Source of the DNA: Gilvimarinus japonicus
GTDB lineage: Bacteria; Pseudomonadota; Gammaproteobacteria; Pseudomonadales; Cellvibrionaceae
DNA: 64,000 bases
Assembly: GCF_042847215.1 (NCBI RefSeq)
Contig: NZ_AP031500.1
Span: 4,030,001 to 4,094,000, forward strand
Reading direction: 5' to 3'
Under the pieces are notes generated by a model. The model was not told the DNA's origin. It did no database searches and saw nothing but the letters and a program-made list of their open reading frames with translations. The position numbers and the translations under genes are program-made. Shown here one piece after another: positions 36,238 to 43,193 of this stretch (positions within the stretch are counted from its first letter, which is position 1; each line of letters opens with the position of its first letter).

Positions 36238-36867
36238 ATGGAAAGGCTTGTCGTTCGTGCGGGGTCACTTATGGCCGTGTCGCTGCTGCTGGTGGCGTTA
36301 AATGGCTGTGGGATACTGAGGTGCACTCTGTGCGCAAGCGGGGAGGGGAGCACCCAGGCAGGCGAAAGCGCAAGCGCCCAAAGCTCAACCAAGTTTACTC
36401 ATACCAGCAATAGATCGGAATCACTGATTATTACCGTCACGGGTTATGGGGCACCCAACGATCACACCCAAAACAAACCGCAACAAATGCTTATGGCGAT
36501 GAGGGCCTCAGAAGTAGACGCCTACCGAACCTTAGCCGAGCGGGTTCAGGGGGTTCAACTTTCGGCGTCGACAAAGGTGGCTGACTTTGTGACTAACTAT
36601 GACCACTTGCGCGCCGTAGTCGATAGCTATATCCAGAGCTCCAAGATCATCTCGCAAGGGCTAACCAATCAAGGCTACTATGAAACCACCTTGTCGTTGA
36701 CGCTTGATCAGGAGTTCTTTCAGAGTTTTTCTGCAGCCCCCGTGCCCAAAACACCGACGACAAAAACAGCTGATAACCCCAATCCAAAAAACCGCATAAG
36801 CACCTTATCCACAGCAGACTCGCATTACGATATCGGCAGCGGCCAAGGCTGGGCGTGGGCTGAATGA
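36238..36867 (+). CDS. flgP: Flagellar assembly lipoprotein FlgP (LPP20 family)
   Basis: A 209-aa lipoprotein with lipobox ALNGC and an AAAGGA ribosome site. The central LPP20 domain shows SLIITVTGYGAP, AMRASEVDAYRTLAERVQGVQL and YYETTLSLTLD. In Vibrio and Campylobacter FlgP forms a ring around the basal body in the outer membrane. The C-terminal 45 residues are low-complexity and poorly conserved. The stop overlaps the flgT start by four bases, so both are translated as a unit. A sigma-28-like promoter precedes it. The companion flgO is not seen nearby. Confidence 0.85.
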   Translation: MERLVVRAGSLMAVSLLLVALNGCGILRCTLCASGEGSTQAGESASAQSSTKFTHTSNRSESLIITVTGYGAPNDHTQNKPQQMLMAMRASEVDAYRTLAERVQGVQLSASTKVADFVTNYDHLRAVVDSYIQSSKIISQGLTNQGYYETTLSLTLDQEFFQSFSAAPVPKTPTTKTADNPNPKNRISTLSTADSHYDIGSGQGWAWAE

Positions 36868-38141
36868 ACCGGCAGCAAAAAATGCGCTCACTAGGGTGGG
36901 TTGTTCCACTGATGCTGCTCCTATGCGGCTGGCAGCACGCCTATGGCGATGTAGTTACAGCCGAAGGCCGAGCGCCACTGGGCAGTGATCTTCACGCCTC
37001 CAGGCTGAGCGCCTATGACGACGCCATCAGGAATGCACTCATCAAATCCGGTGGCCAAGTGAATAGCCAAACCGGTGTTAGCAACGGTGTATTGGTGAGC
37101 GACCGGGTCAACTTACGAACACGGGGTAACATCAGCGATATCGAGGTCCTGGATGAACATCAAGGCAACGGCCTCTATGTTGTATCAATACGGGCTGTGG
37201 TATCTGATATACAAGACTGCAGATCGTCTCAGAGCCTTCATTATCATAAAGACGTGTTATTTACGGGGTTTCCCCGGGAGCGGCCGGAATCTTCTCGGGT
37301 AGGTCAGCTACACAATATCGATGCAGACTTTTCAGCCGAGCTGTCTCGGCGGCTGTACCCTGCTTACAATGTTATTGTGCAAGACGAGCCATCCGTTTTT
37401 CTGACAAATCGTACCCGCTATGCAAGCTCTAACTTTCCCACGTCCGAGACCGTAAAAAATCTGGCAAAAAAGTACCAAGTACAACTCGTGGTTTCCGGTT
37501 CGATCCTCGATATGTCTATGCTTTATCCCGATGATTACTATCGCCAGACTCACGGGGCAAAATTCACCCGCGCGATTTCCAACTTTTTCACCTCGACAAA
37601 ATCCAACAAGGTAAAAGAAGACAGCAGAGCCAGACATTTTTCCTTTAGAATGGTCGTCTATGATGGCCTATCTGGTGCGCCTATTTTTGATAAAAGTTAT
37701 TCTGACATTGGGCTCTGGAACGCCAACTATACCGAGATAACGGGGTTCGGCACGCCTCGATTCTGGACCACGGCATACGGCGACGTGGTTAACTCACTGA
37801 TAGAAAGCTCTGTGAATGATCTGGGAGAAAAAATCAATTGCCAGCCGTTTATGGTTCCCGCTCAACTCAATACTGCTGAACCAGGCAACACCCTGTACTT
37901 ATTCGCCGGTGCCAATCATGGTGTAAAAGTAGGGGATAAACTGGATATTAACGATCAGAGCGGATGGAACTTTCCCGGTTTAAGCAATACCTCATACACA
38001 TGGCCGTACCCTCCTGAATATAAGACCTTACAAGCTGAAGGCGTAACCTTAACGGTCACCCAAGTGTACCCAACCTATAGTATTGGAGAAACGAGTAAAG
38101 ATTTAACAAGTGGGCAGCGCTACCTTGCCATATCTTGGTAG
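36864..38141 (+). CDS. flgT: Flagellar assembly protein FlgT (H-ring)
   Basis: A 425-aa periplasmic protein with a signal peptide ending about residue 28 (HAYG). The three FlgT regions are visible: an N-terminal domain with TAEGRAPLGSDLHASRLSAYDDAIRNALIKSG-like conservation, a middle beta/alpha domain with DVLFTGFPRE and AKKYQVQLVVSGSI, and a C-terminal OB-like domain (NTLYLFAGANHGVKVGDKLDI). In Vibrio, FlgT is the core of the H-ring that supports the stator T-ring. It is coupled to flgP by an ATGA overlap. The fit is good though sequence identity across the family is low. Confidence 0.82.
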   Translation: MNRQQKMRSLGWVVPLMLLLCGWQHAYGDVVTAEGRAPLGSDLHASRLSAYDDAIRNALIKSGGQVNSQTGVSNGVLVSDRVNLRTRGNISDIEVLDEHQGNGLYVVSIRAVVSDIQDCRSSQSLHYHKDVLFTGFPRERPESSRVGQLHNIDADFSAELSRRLYPAYNVIVQDEPSVFLTNRTRYASSNFPTSETVKNLAKKYQVQLVVSGSILDMSMLYPDDYYRQTHGAKFTRAISNFFTSTKSNKVKEDSRARHFSFRMVVYDGLSGAPIFDKSYSDIGLWNANYTEITGFGTPRFWTTAYGDVVNSLIESSVNDLGEKINCQPFMVPAQLNTAEPGNTLYLFAGANHGVKVGDKLDINDQSGWNFPGLSNTSYTWPYPPEYKTLQAEGVTLTVTQVYPTYSIGETSKDLTSGQRYLAISW

Positions 38142-38227
38142 CAAAACCTGATAAAATCTCAACGCCTGCGAAGGCAAAAAATAGCGACTTAAAAAGCCGC
38201 ACCGTCAAGGTTATGATGCTGCGCTAT

Positions 38228-38710
38228 CTATGTGCACACATCGTGAAACTGTCCGACAATATCTAACATTATCCAGATGTTTCCTTTGCTGTAGGAATCC
38301 ACGGCCTCGTCACCGCCTAAAAATGGATATGGCGTGGGTATGTAAACTTCTTCTTTCTGTAGCGGCCCTAGTTTCTCTGCAACCTCGTTGACATGATCCG
38401 ACCTTAAAACGAACAGCTCAAACGATTCCTCGCGTAAGATTTTCTCTTCAAATGCTTTGACACTGGCAAAAACACCATATGACTTTGCGGCTGCATTAAA
38501 GGGATGAAGAACAACATAGTCGCTTTGTTCCGCAGAGCGCATAAACACATGACCAAGACTTGAATAGCCAATTATTTCAGTGTATTCGGGAAAAGAATTG
38601 CTCCAGCAAGGCATGTTATCCTCTGTTGCAACAGGCTCAATAAGCTCATAGGCGTGTGCGACACTTAATAAGCCAAAGGTACAGAGAAAAGATATGAGCA
38701 ATTTATTCAT
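38228..38710 (-). CDS. Exported protein with Tdi1-like (DUF1851) immunity-domain pattern
   Basis: A 160-aa protein with a signal peptide (about residues 1-20, ending AHA). The mature part follows the C-terminal part of Tdi1/DUF1851 immunity proteins: EIIGYSSLGHVFMRSAEQ, YVVLHPFNAAAKSYGVFAS, the FEEKIL helix and PTPYPFLGGDEAVDSYSKG before WIMLDIVGQFHD. Tdi1 proteins protect against a type VI DNase and are cytoplasmic, so a secretion signal is unexpected and suggests either a periplasmic target or a different use of the fold. No toxin gene is adjacent. It converges with flgT. The family call is inference by pattern. Confidence 0.5.
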   Translation of the reverse strand: MNKLLISFLCTFGLLSVAHAYELIEPVATEDNMPCWSNSFPEYTEIIGYSSLGHVFMRSAEQSDYVVLHPFNAAAKSYGVFASVKAFEEKILREESFELFVLRSDHVNEVAEKLGPLQKEEVYIPTPYPFLGGDEAVDSYSKGNIWIMLDIVGQFHDVCT

Positions 38711-39003
38711 GGTTGTTACATCCTTATGATGAGGTATCTAAAAAGTAAAACCTCTATCCATTATTTTAATTTATCCACAATAAAACAACTGACGAAAACA
38801 GTTGCATGCATTCTAGAGCGTATTGCCCCATTTACATAAAGCAACGAGAGTCTAAAACAAAGTCATCCAACCAACAAACCTTAACAGAGCGCCTCTTCTG
38901 AAGGCACTCAATATATCTTTTAACCCCCCCCGGAAAAGAATCAACGGTAACGCAACACCGTACGGCGAGAAAGCATCAAAATTATTCTGCCGTTACTGAC
39001 ATT

Positions 39004-40458
39004 TTACTTGTCTATGCTCTTTTTTGTTAAACAACGGCCTCTCGGCTCATCACCTTCATAAAGCACGGTATCGGAGTGTAAAAACTGGGCCGCGGCGGCT
39101 GAGTCTTGCACCTTAATAGCGCTGCGCGCTAACATCTCAGCTTCAAACTGCGTTAGTACACTTTGCCGCAAGCCCGCCTCACGCCAATTAGATAAAGGCC
39201 TGCAACCTATTGCTATCGCCCGAGCCAGTGCCAACGCATCAAGAAGCGCCTGATTTGCGCCCTGGCCTTTAAACGGGCTCATAGGGTGTGCCGCATCGCC
39301 AATCAATGTTATCTGCGCTGATGTCTGCAACAGTTCGGGCTCAAGTAATGCGCGGTCGTACACAGGGTAACCCGAAACCAGCGCTGTTTTAGTCGCCGCT
39401 AAAATTTGCGGGATAGGGTCGTGCCACGGTGTTCTACGGCAAGCTTCATCTTTTAGGGCTTGAGCGCCTTGGTTGCTCAGCGCTATGGCCTCGCTCTCTG
39501 GCATAGGAAAACTAAGCTGCCACATTACAGAGTCGGCGGTATAGGGCATTACATAAATTCGCTCATTACCATTGGCCGTTTGAAATACCGTGGCAGAGTC
39601 TAGCAAGTCATGAGCAAGGCCGCCCAAATCCGCCAGCGGACAAATACCCAAAATCACAATACAACCTAAATAGCGTAAAGGGGTCACACTTTCGCCGATC
39701 AATAGCTGACGCACCGCACTGCGAATACCATCGGCCCCGACTACCAAGTCGGCCTTGGTATGCTCGACCACACTGCCCACCTGAAAACTTAAATCGACAC
39801 CGCCACTGTCAGCTTCCCTAACACCAATAAGCCGGTGCCCCCAACGCACTTCATCACCGCCACCTAGCTCATCCAGCAGCGCTAAACGCAATGACTGCCG
39901 GGCAATATGCACGTTGGTTCGTTTCGTTGCGGCACTCGTATTCCCGGCCTTCCACTTTCTTACGCCCCATTCGCCCAGCACTTTTCCCTCAGTCGTGTGA
40001 ACCAAATGTCGCGTAGAAACCACCCCATCGTCTAAAGTAAAAAGTCCCAGCCCCGCAATCGCCTTACTCGCTTGTTGTAATGTCAGGCCGTAACCCTGCG
40101 AACGAGTATTAAAACCGCTATCTCGCTCGTAAAGCGTAAACGGGATTCGGCGGTGCAAACAGGCAAGCGCCAAAGCAACGCCGCCAATACCACCACCAAT
40201 GATCGCCACGTGCGGGTAATGTTCGGCATCCGCCACCGGGCGGCTCGCCGAATACACCAAACCCGAGCCGCCACAATGGGCGCAGTCATCCAGATGCCCC
40301 TTAGGGCGAACAGGCGCCAACCCCTCGCGGTTAAGCCGGACAAATTCATCCAACTCCCGCTGGTAGCGCAGCCGCACTTTTTTACGAAGCCGACGGACTT
40401 TTTGACCGCGCCCTTGGCATTCAGGGCAAACCGTCCAGCTATTTGATTGGGTGTTCAA
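39004..40458 (-). CDS. FAD-dependent monooxygenase with N-terminal double CxxCxGxG motif
   Basis: A 484-aa flavoprotein. Residues 1-70 hold two CxxCxGxG motifs, CPECQGRG (Cys11, Cys14) and CAHCGGSG (Cys59, Cys62), separated by a Lys/Arg-rich segment, resembling half of the DnaJ zinc-finger domain. From about residue 84 follows a group-A aromatic hydroxylase-type flavoprotein: FAD-binding IIGGGIGG (86-93), the DG motif VVGADGIRS and the GD motif IGDAAHPMSPFKGQGANQAL. It would hydroxylate a small aromatic or similar substrate with NAD(P)H. The Zn-binding-like head is unusual, perhaps serving redox sensing or protein contact. The substrate is unknown. Confidence 0.8.
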   Translation of the reverse strand: MNTQSNSWTVCPECQGRGQKVRRLRKKVRLRYQRELDEFVRLNREGLAPVRPKGHLDDCAHCGGSGLVYSASRPVADAEHYPHVAIIGGGIGGVALALACLHRRIPFTLYERDSGFNTRSQGYGLTLQQASKAIAGLGLFTLDDGVVSTRHLVHTTEGKVLGEWGVRKWKAGNTSAATKRTNVHIARQSLRLALLDELGGGDEVRWGHRLIGVREADSGGVDLSFQVGSVVEHTKADLVVGADGIRSAVRQLLIGESVTPLRYLGCIVILGICPLADLGGLAHDLLDSATVFQTANGNERIYVMPYTADSVMWQLSFPMPESEAIALSNQGAQALKDEACRRTPWHDPIPQILAATKTALVSGYPVYDRALLEPELLQTSAQITLIGDAAHPMSPFKGQGANQALLDALALARAIAIGCRPLSNWREAGLRQSVLTQFEAEMLARSAIKVQDSAAAAQFLHSDTVLYEGDEPRGRCLTKKSIDK

Positions 40459-40922
40459 TGTGCATTCTTCTTGAGTGGCTCTGTCTGCGAAGGCTAATAA
40501 TAGGGCGATAAGAACCTTTGAAACCGGCTAAGGAATAAATCCAACTAGGCCGCGCTTGCAAAAACGGACCTTGCAGTCAGGTAATGACACAAGGCATTAT
40601 GCATTGGGCGCCTAGAAAAAACCAATAACGGCGAGCACAAACTCGAAAACTAAAATCATCGACGGAACATTACCTTTGCAATTCGTTGGATTTCGCACGC
40701 ATCACCTGCTTTTTTATTGCAGATATCATCACCACAGCCCCGACAATACTGATCCGAAATAGAAGTAAATTCTAAGCAATACGCACATCTATGCCGATCT
40801 TGGTATTTCAAAGTAATGCACCAAACACTGAACCAGCAACAGGTACCCACGCCTGCCTAACATCATCGATGAAGTTTATAGCACTAAAACTAGAGTATGA
40901 AATGAATGACCTGACTAAAAGT
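40459..40922. other. Intergenic region in the AT-richer stretch
   Basis: A 464-base gap with one weak small cysteine-rich frame (40656-40850) and no recognised RNA or repeat. It must hold the monooxygenase promoter near 40470-40520. Confidence 0.35.
40656..40850 (-). CDS. Possible small cysteine-rich protein (uncertain)
   Basis: A 64-aa frame from a GTG at 40850. It has CAYC and CRGC pairs about a dozen residues apart (RCAYCLEFTSISDQYCRGC) plus further cysteines, which could bind zinc. There is no clear ribosome site and no known family, so it may be spurious. Confidence 0.2.
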   Translation of the reverse strand: MGTCCWFSVWCITLKYQDRHRCAYCLEFTSISDQYCRGCGDDICNKKAGDACEIQRIAKVMFRR

Positions 40923-41621
40923 TCACTTCTTTCTATTAACAACCGTATACAAAGCTAAAGAGTCCCGACTGGCTTGATATATTCCCGGCTCAACATTACT
41001 GTTATAAAAAGCGCCATTAAGCTGCGTATACTTGCGAGAGAAAATGTTTTTGATAACAGCTATGTCGGTAAATCCGTAAACCTGTAGTGAGGCTAAAGAT
41101 CCATCGCCTTCATTAGGATACATTTTACCGCTGAAATCACCATGAACTATGACGTTGGTGCTAGGGCTTCCCGTGGTCAAGACTCCCACCTGACTTCCCA
41201 TTACATGCAAAGAGTAAGACGATTGTGCAATTATTTTTCCTTTAAAATCACCACCAACAAATATCCTAGCAAGGCCATTCACGTGTATTTTTACACCTGG
41301 CATAACATCTTTACCCACAACTAGCTCGCTATGAGCATCTAAAATTATATCTGACCTCAAGTTGCCTTTAATGTGAACAACCTCTGAACCTTGTATCTCA
41401 TCAATAGAATCACCGTTGATGACTTTGCAGCCAGAGCCTTGATACGGGTACCTTTCTGCCGTAAAAATATTGATAGATTTATAAAACTGATCATTTATGT
41501 CAGTAATGGAGGCAACCTGAATTTGAACATCCTCCCACGTTTTATCTTTCGATTCTGCCGTTGCGATAATGCAATTGGCTAGGGAAAATATAGTAAGTAA
41601 AATAGTTACCGCGTTTTTCAT
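40923..41621 (-). CDS. Exported repetitive beta-rich protein (bactofilin-like pattern, unrecognised)
   Basis: A 232-aa protein with a signal peptide (about residues 1-22, ending ATA). Residues about 75-185 consist of short repeats of the form V-x-G-x-[FL]-[KRS]-G/D-x-I/V (for example VHIKGNLRSDIILDAHSEL, IFVGGDFKGKIIAQSS, VHGDFSGKMYP), which is the pattern of a right-handed beta-helix or bactofilin-type polymer. Bactofilins are usually cytoplasmic, so the signal peptide is unusual. It may be a secreted adhesin or surface polymer. I do not recognise the family. Confidence 0.45.
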   Translation of the reverse strand: MKNAVTILLTIFSLANCIIATAESKDKTWEDVQIQVASITDINDQFYKSINIFTAERYPYQGSGCKVINGDSIDEIQGSEVVHIKGNLRSDIILDAHSELVVGKDVMPGVKIHVNGLARIFVGGDFKGKIIAQSSYSLHVMGSQVGVLTTGSPSTNVIVHGDFSGKMYPNEGDGSLASLQVYGFTDIAVIKNIFSRKYTQLNGAFYNSNVEPGIYQASRDSLALYTVVNRKK

Positions 41622-41928
41622 ACGTCATCCTTGCGTTTCGCTTGATCAGGTTTTAGCTTCCAGAACTGGTTTACGTAGTGAAACCATTTAGTTTAAAATT
41701 TTCGTGATAAGGTGCCTCTGGGTCAGTCCCGAATAACACTTACTCTAGATAAATAATATAACGATTCAGAGCGTCTATTTTTCATAGGTAACTTGGAATA
41801 TACCTGCATAGAAACGCCAGATATAAGAGGCTTTGGGAAGCCTCCACATCGCATAAAAATCCGCCCTGATTTTCCTGAGCAGTGAAATTAAAGTGGTTGA
41901 TGAAGCTGACTGCAGTAGCTACGTTTTG
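41622..41928. other. Intergenic region between the repetitive protein and the TRAP receptor
   Basis: A 307-base gap without a gene or recognisable signal. The sequence is AT-rich. Confidence 0.35.
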
Positions 41929-43071
41929 CTACTGCGACGTCTCCTCTCTCACCTTATAATACGTCTGCTCAGACACTTTATGCCAAGCCGCGGCTTTGGC
42001 CTGAAAGGTTTTGTAGGATTGCCACACTTTGGCGAACATGGTGTCTTGCTCGGCTTGCTCGATAAACACTTGCTCGGTGATGCGGCGTAACTCTTGGAGC
42101 ACCTCATCGGGTAAGCGGCGCAGCTCGACACCGTGGTCGTTTACCAAGGTTTCCAGTGCGGCGTTGTTGGTAGCGGTGTACTGATCGAGCATATCCTGAT
42201 TAGCGGCGCGTGCGGCGTAGGTAACGATGGCTTGCAAATCGTTAGGCAATGCCTCAAACGCGCTTTTGTTCACAATCAGCTCCATGGTGGAGCCCGGCTC
42301 GTGCCAGCCTGGGTAGTAGTAATATTTAGCCACTTGGTGAAAGCCAAAGGCTAAATCGTTGGCGGGGCCAACCCACTCGGCGGCATCAATAACGCCGGTT
42401 TGCATAGCGGTGTAGAGCTCGCCGCCAGGGATATTAACCGAGGTGCCACCAGCGCGGTTAAACACTTCGCCTGCCAATCCTGGAATGCGCATTTTTAATC
42501 CGCGCAAATCGGCTAAAGTATTAATCTCTTTATTAAACCAGCCGGCCATTTGAATGCCGGTATTGCCCGAGGGAAACGGAATAACATTGAATGGCTCATA
42601 GACTTCGCGCCACAGCTCGATACCGCCACCGTGCGACAGCCAGCCGTTCATCTCTTGGGCGTTCATGCCAAACGGCACAGTGGTAAAAAACTGACTAGCG
42701 GGCGCTTTACCGCGCCAGTAATAAGCGCCGCCGTGGCCCATCTCGACACTGCCGGATGAGACTGCGTCAAACACCCCCATGGCCGGTACGATTTCGCCCG
42801 CACCATGCACATGAATGGTCAGCCGGCCACCGCTCATATCGCCAACCATACTGGCGAATTTTTCGGCGGTGGTGCCCAGGCCCGGAAAGTTTTTTGGCCA
42901 CGTGGTAACCATGCGCCATTTAAACTGCTCAGCCGTTACCGCCTCACCCGCCACATGAGTTTTACCCTGATCGGTTTTACTCATAACCAGCGCGGCAAAC
43001 AGCATCACGCACAGGGCAATAAGCGCGAGCATAATGAGGGGGGTAATTTGATAGCGGCGTGTTTTGCTCAT
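41929..43071 (-). CDS. TRAP transporter solute receptor (TakP-type)
   Basis: A 380-aa periplasmic binding protein with an N-terminal hydrophobic helix (about residues 11-32) that serves as an uncleaved anchor or signal. The TakP signatures are visible: FKWRMVTTWPKNFPGLGTTAE, DMSGGRLTIHVHGAGEIVPA, GHGGAYYWRGKAPASQFF with TVPFGMNAQEMNGWL, and VIDAAEWVGPANDLAFGFHQ. TakP of Rhodobacter binds 2-oxo acids with Na+. The DctQM permeases at 31974-33957 lie on the other strand about 8 kb away; they are the likely partners. The start has no clear ribosome site. Confidence 0.9.
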   Translation of the reverse strand: MSKTRRYQITPLIMLALIALCVMLFAALVMSKTDQGKTHVAGEAVTAEQFKWRMVTTWPKNFPGLGTTAEKFASMVGDMSGGRLTIHVHGAGEIVPAMGVFDAVSSGSVEMGHGGAYYWRGKAPASQFFTTVPFGMNAQEMNGWLSHGGGIELWREVYEPFNVIPFPSGNTGIQMAGWFNKEINTLADLRGLKMRIPGLAGEVFNRAGGTSVNIPGGELYTAMQTGVIDAAEWVGPANDLAFGFHQVAKYYYYPGWHEPGSTMELIVNKSAFEALPNDLQAIVTYAARAANQDMLDQYTATNNAALETLVNDHGVELRRLPDEVLQELRRITEQVFIEQAEQDTMFAKVWQSYKTFQAKAAAWHKVSEQTYYKVREETSQ

Positions 43072-43103
43072 AATATTTATTGTTTAGATTAAATAAAGAT
43101 AAC

Positions 43104-43128
43104 TTACGGGTTACGGGTTACGGGTTAC
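43104..43128 (+). repeat. Heptanucleotide tandem repeat TTACGGG
   Basis: Three exact copies of TTACGGG plus a partial fourth (TTACA), just upstream of a second heptanucleotide array. It lies between the TRAP receptor start and the uvrD stop. Confidence 0.9.
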
Positions 43129-43146
43129 AAATAATAGCTCATAACT

Positions 43147-43188
43147 CCGTTCCCCGTTCCCCGTTCCCCGTTCCCCGTTCCCCGTTCC
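43147..43188. repeat. Heptanucleotide tandem repeat CCGTTCC (six copies), G-quadruplex-prone
   Basis: Six exact copies of CCGTTCC. On the minus strand, the coding strand for uvrD, this reads GGGGAAC repeated, giving five runs of four G with three-base loops, an ideal G-quadruplex pattern. It starts 5 bases after the uvrD stop. Confidence 0.95.
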
Positions 43189-43193
43189 CATCA

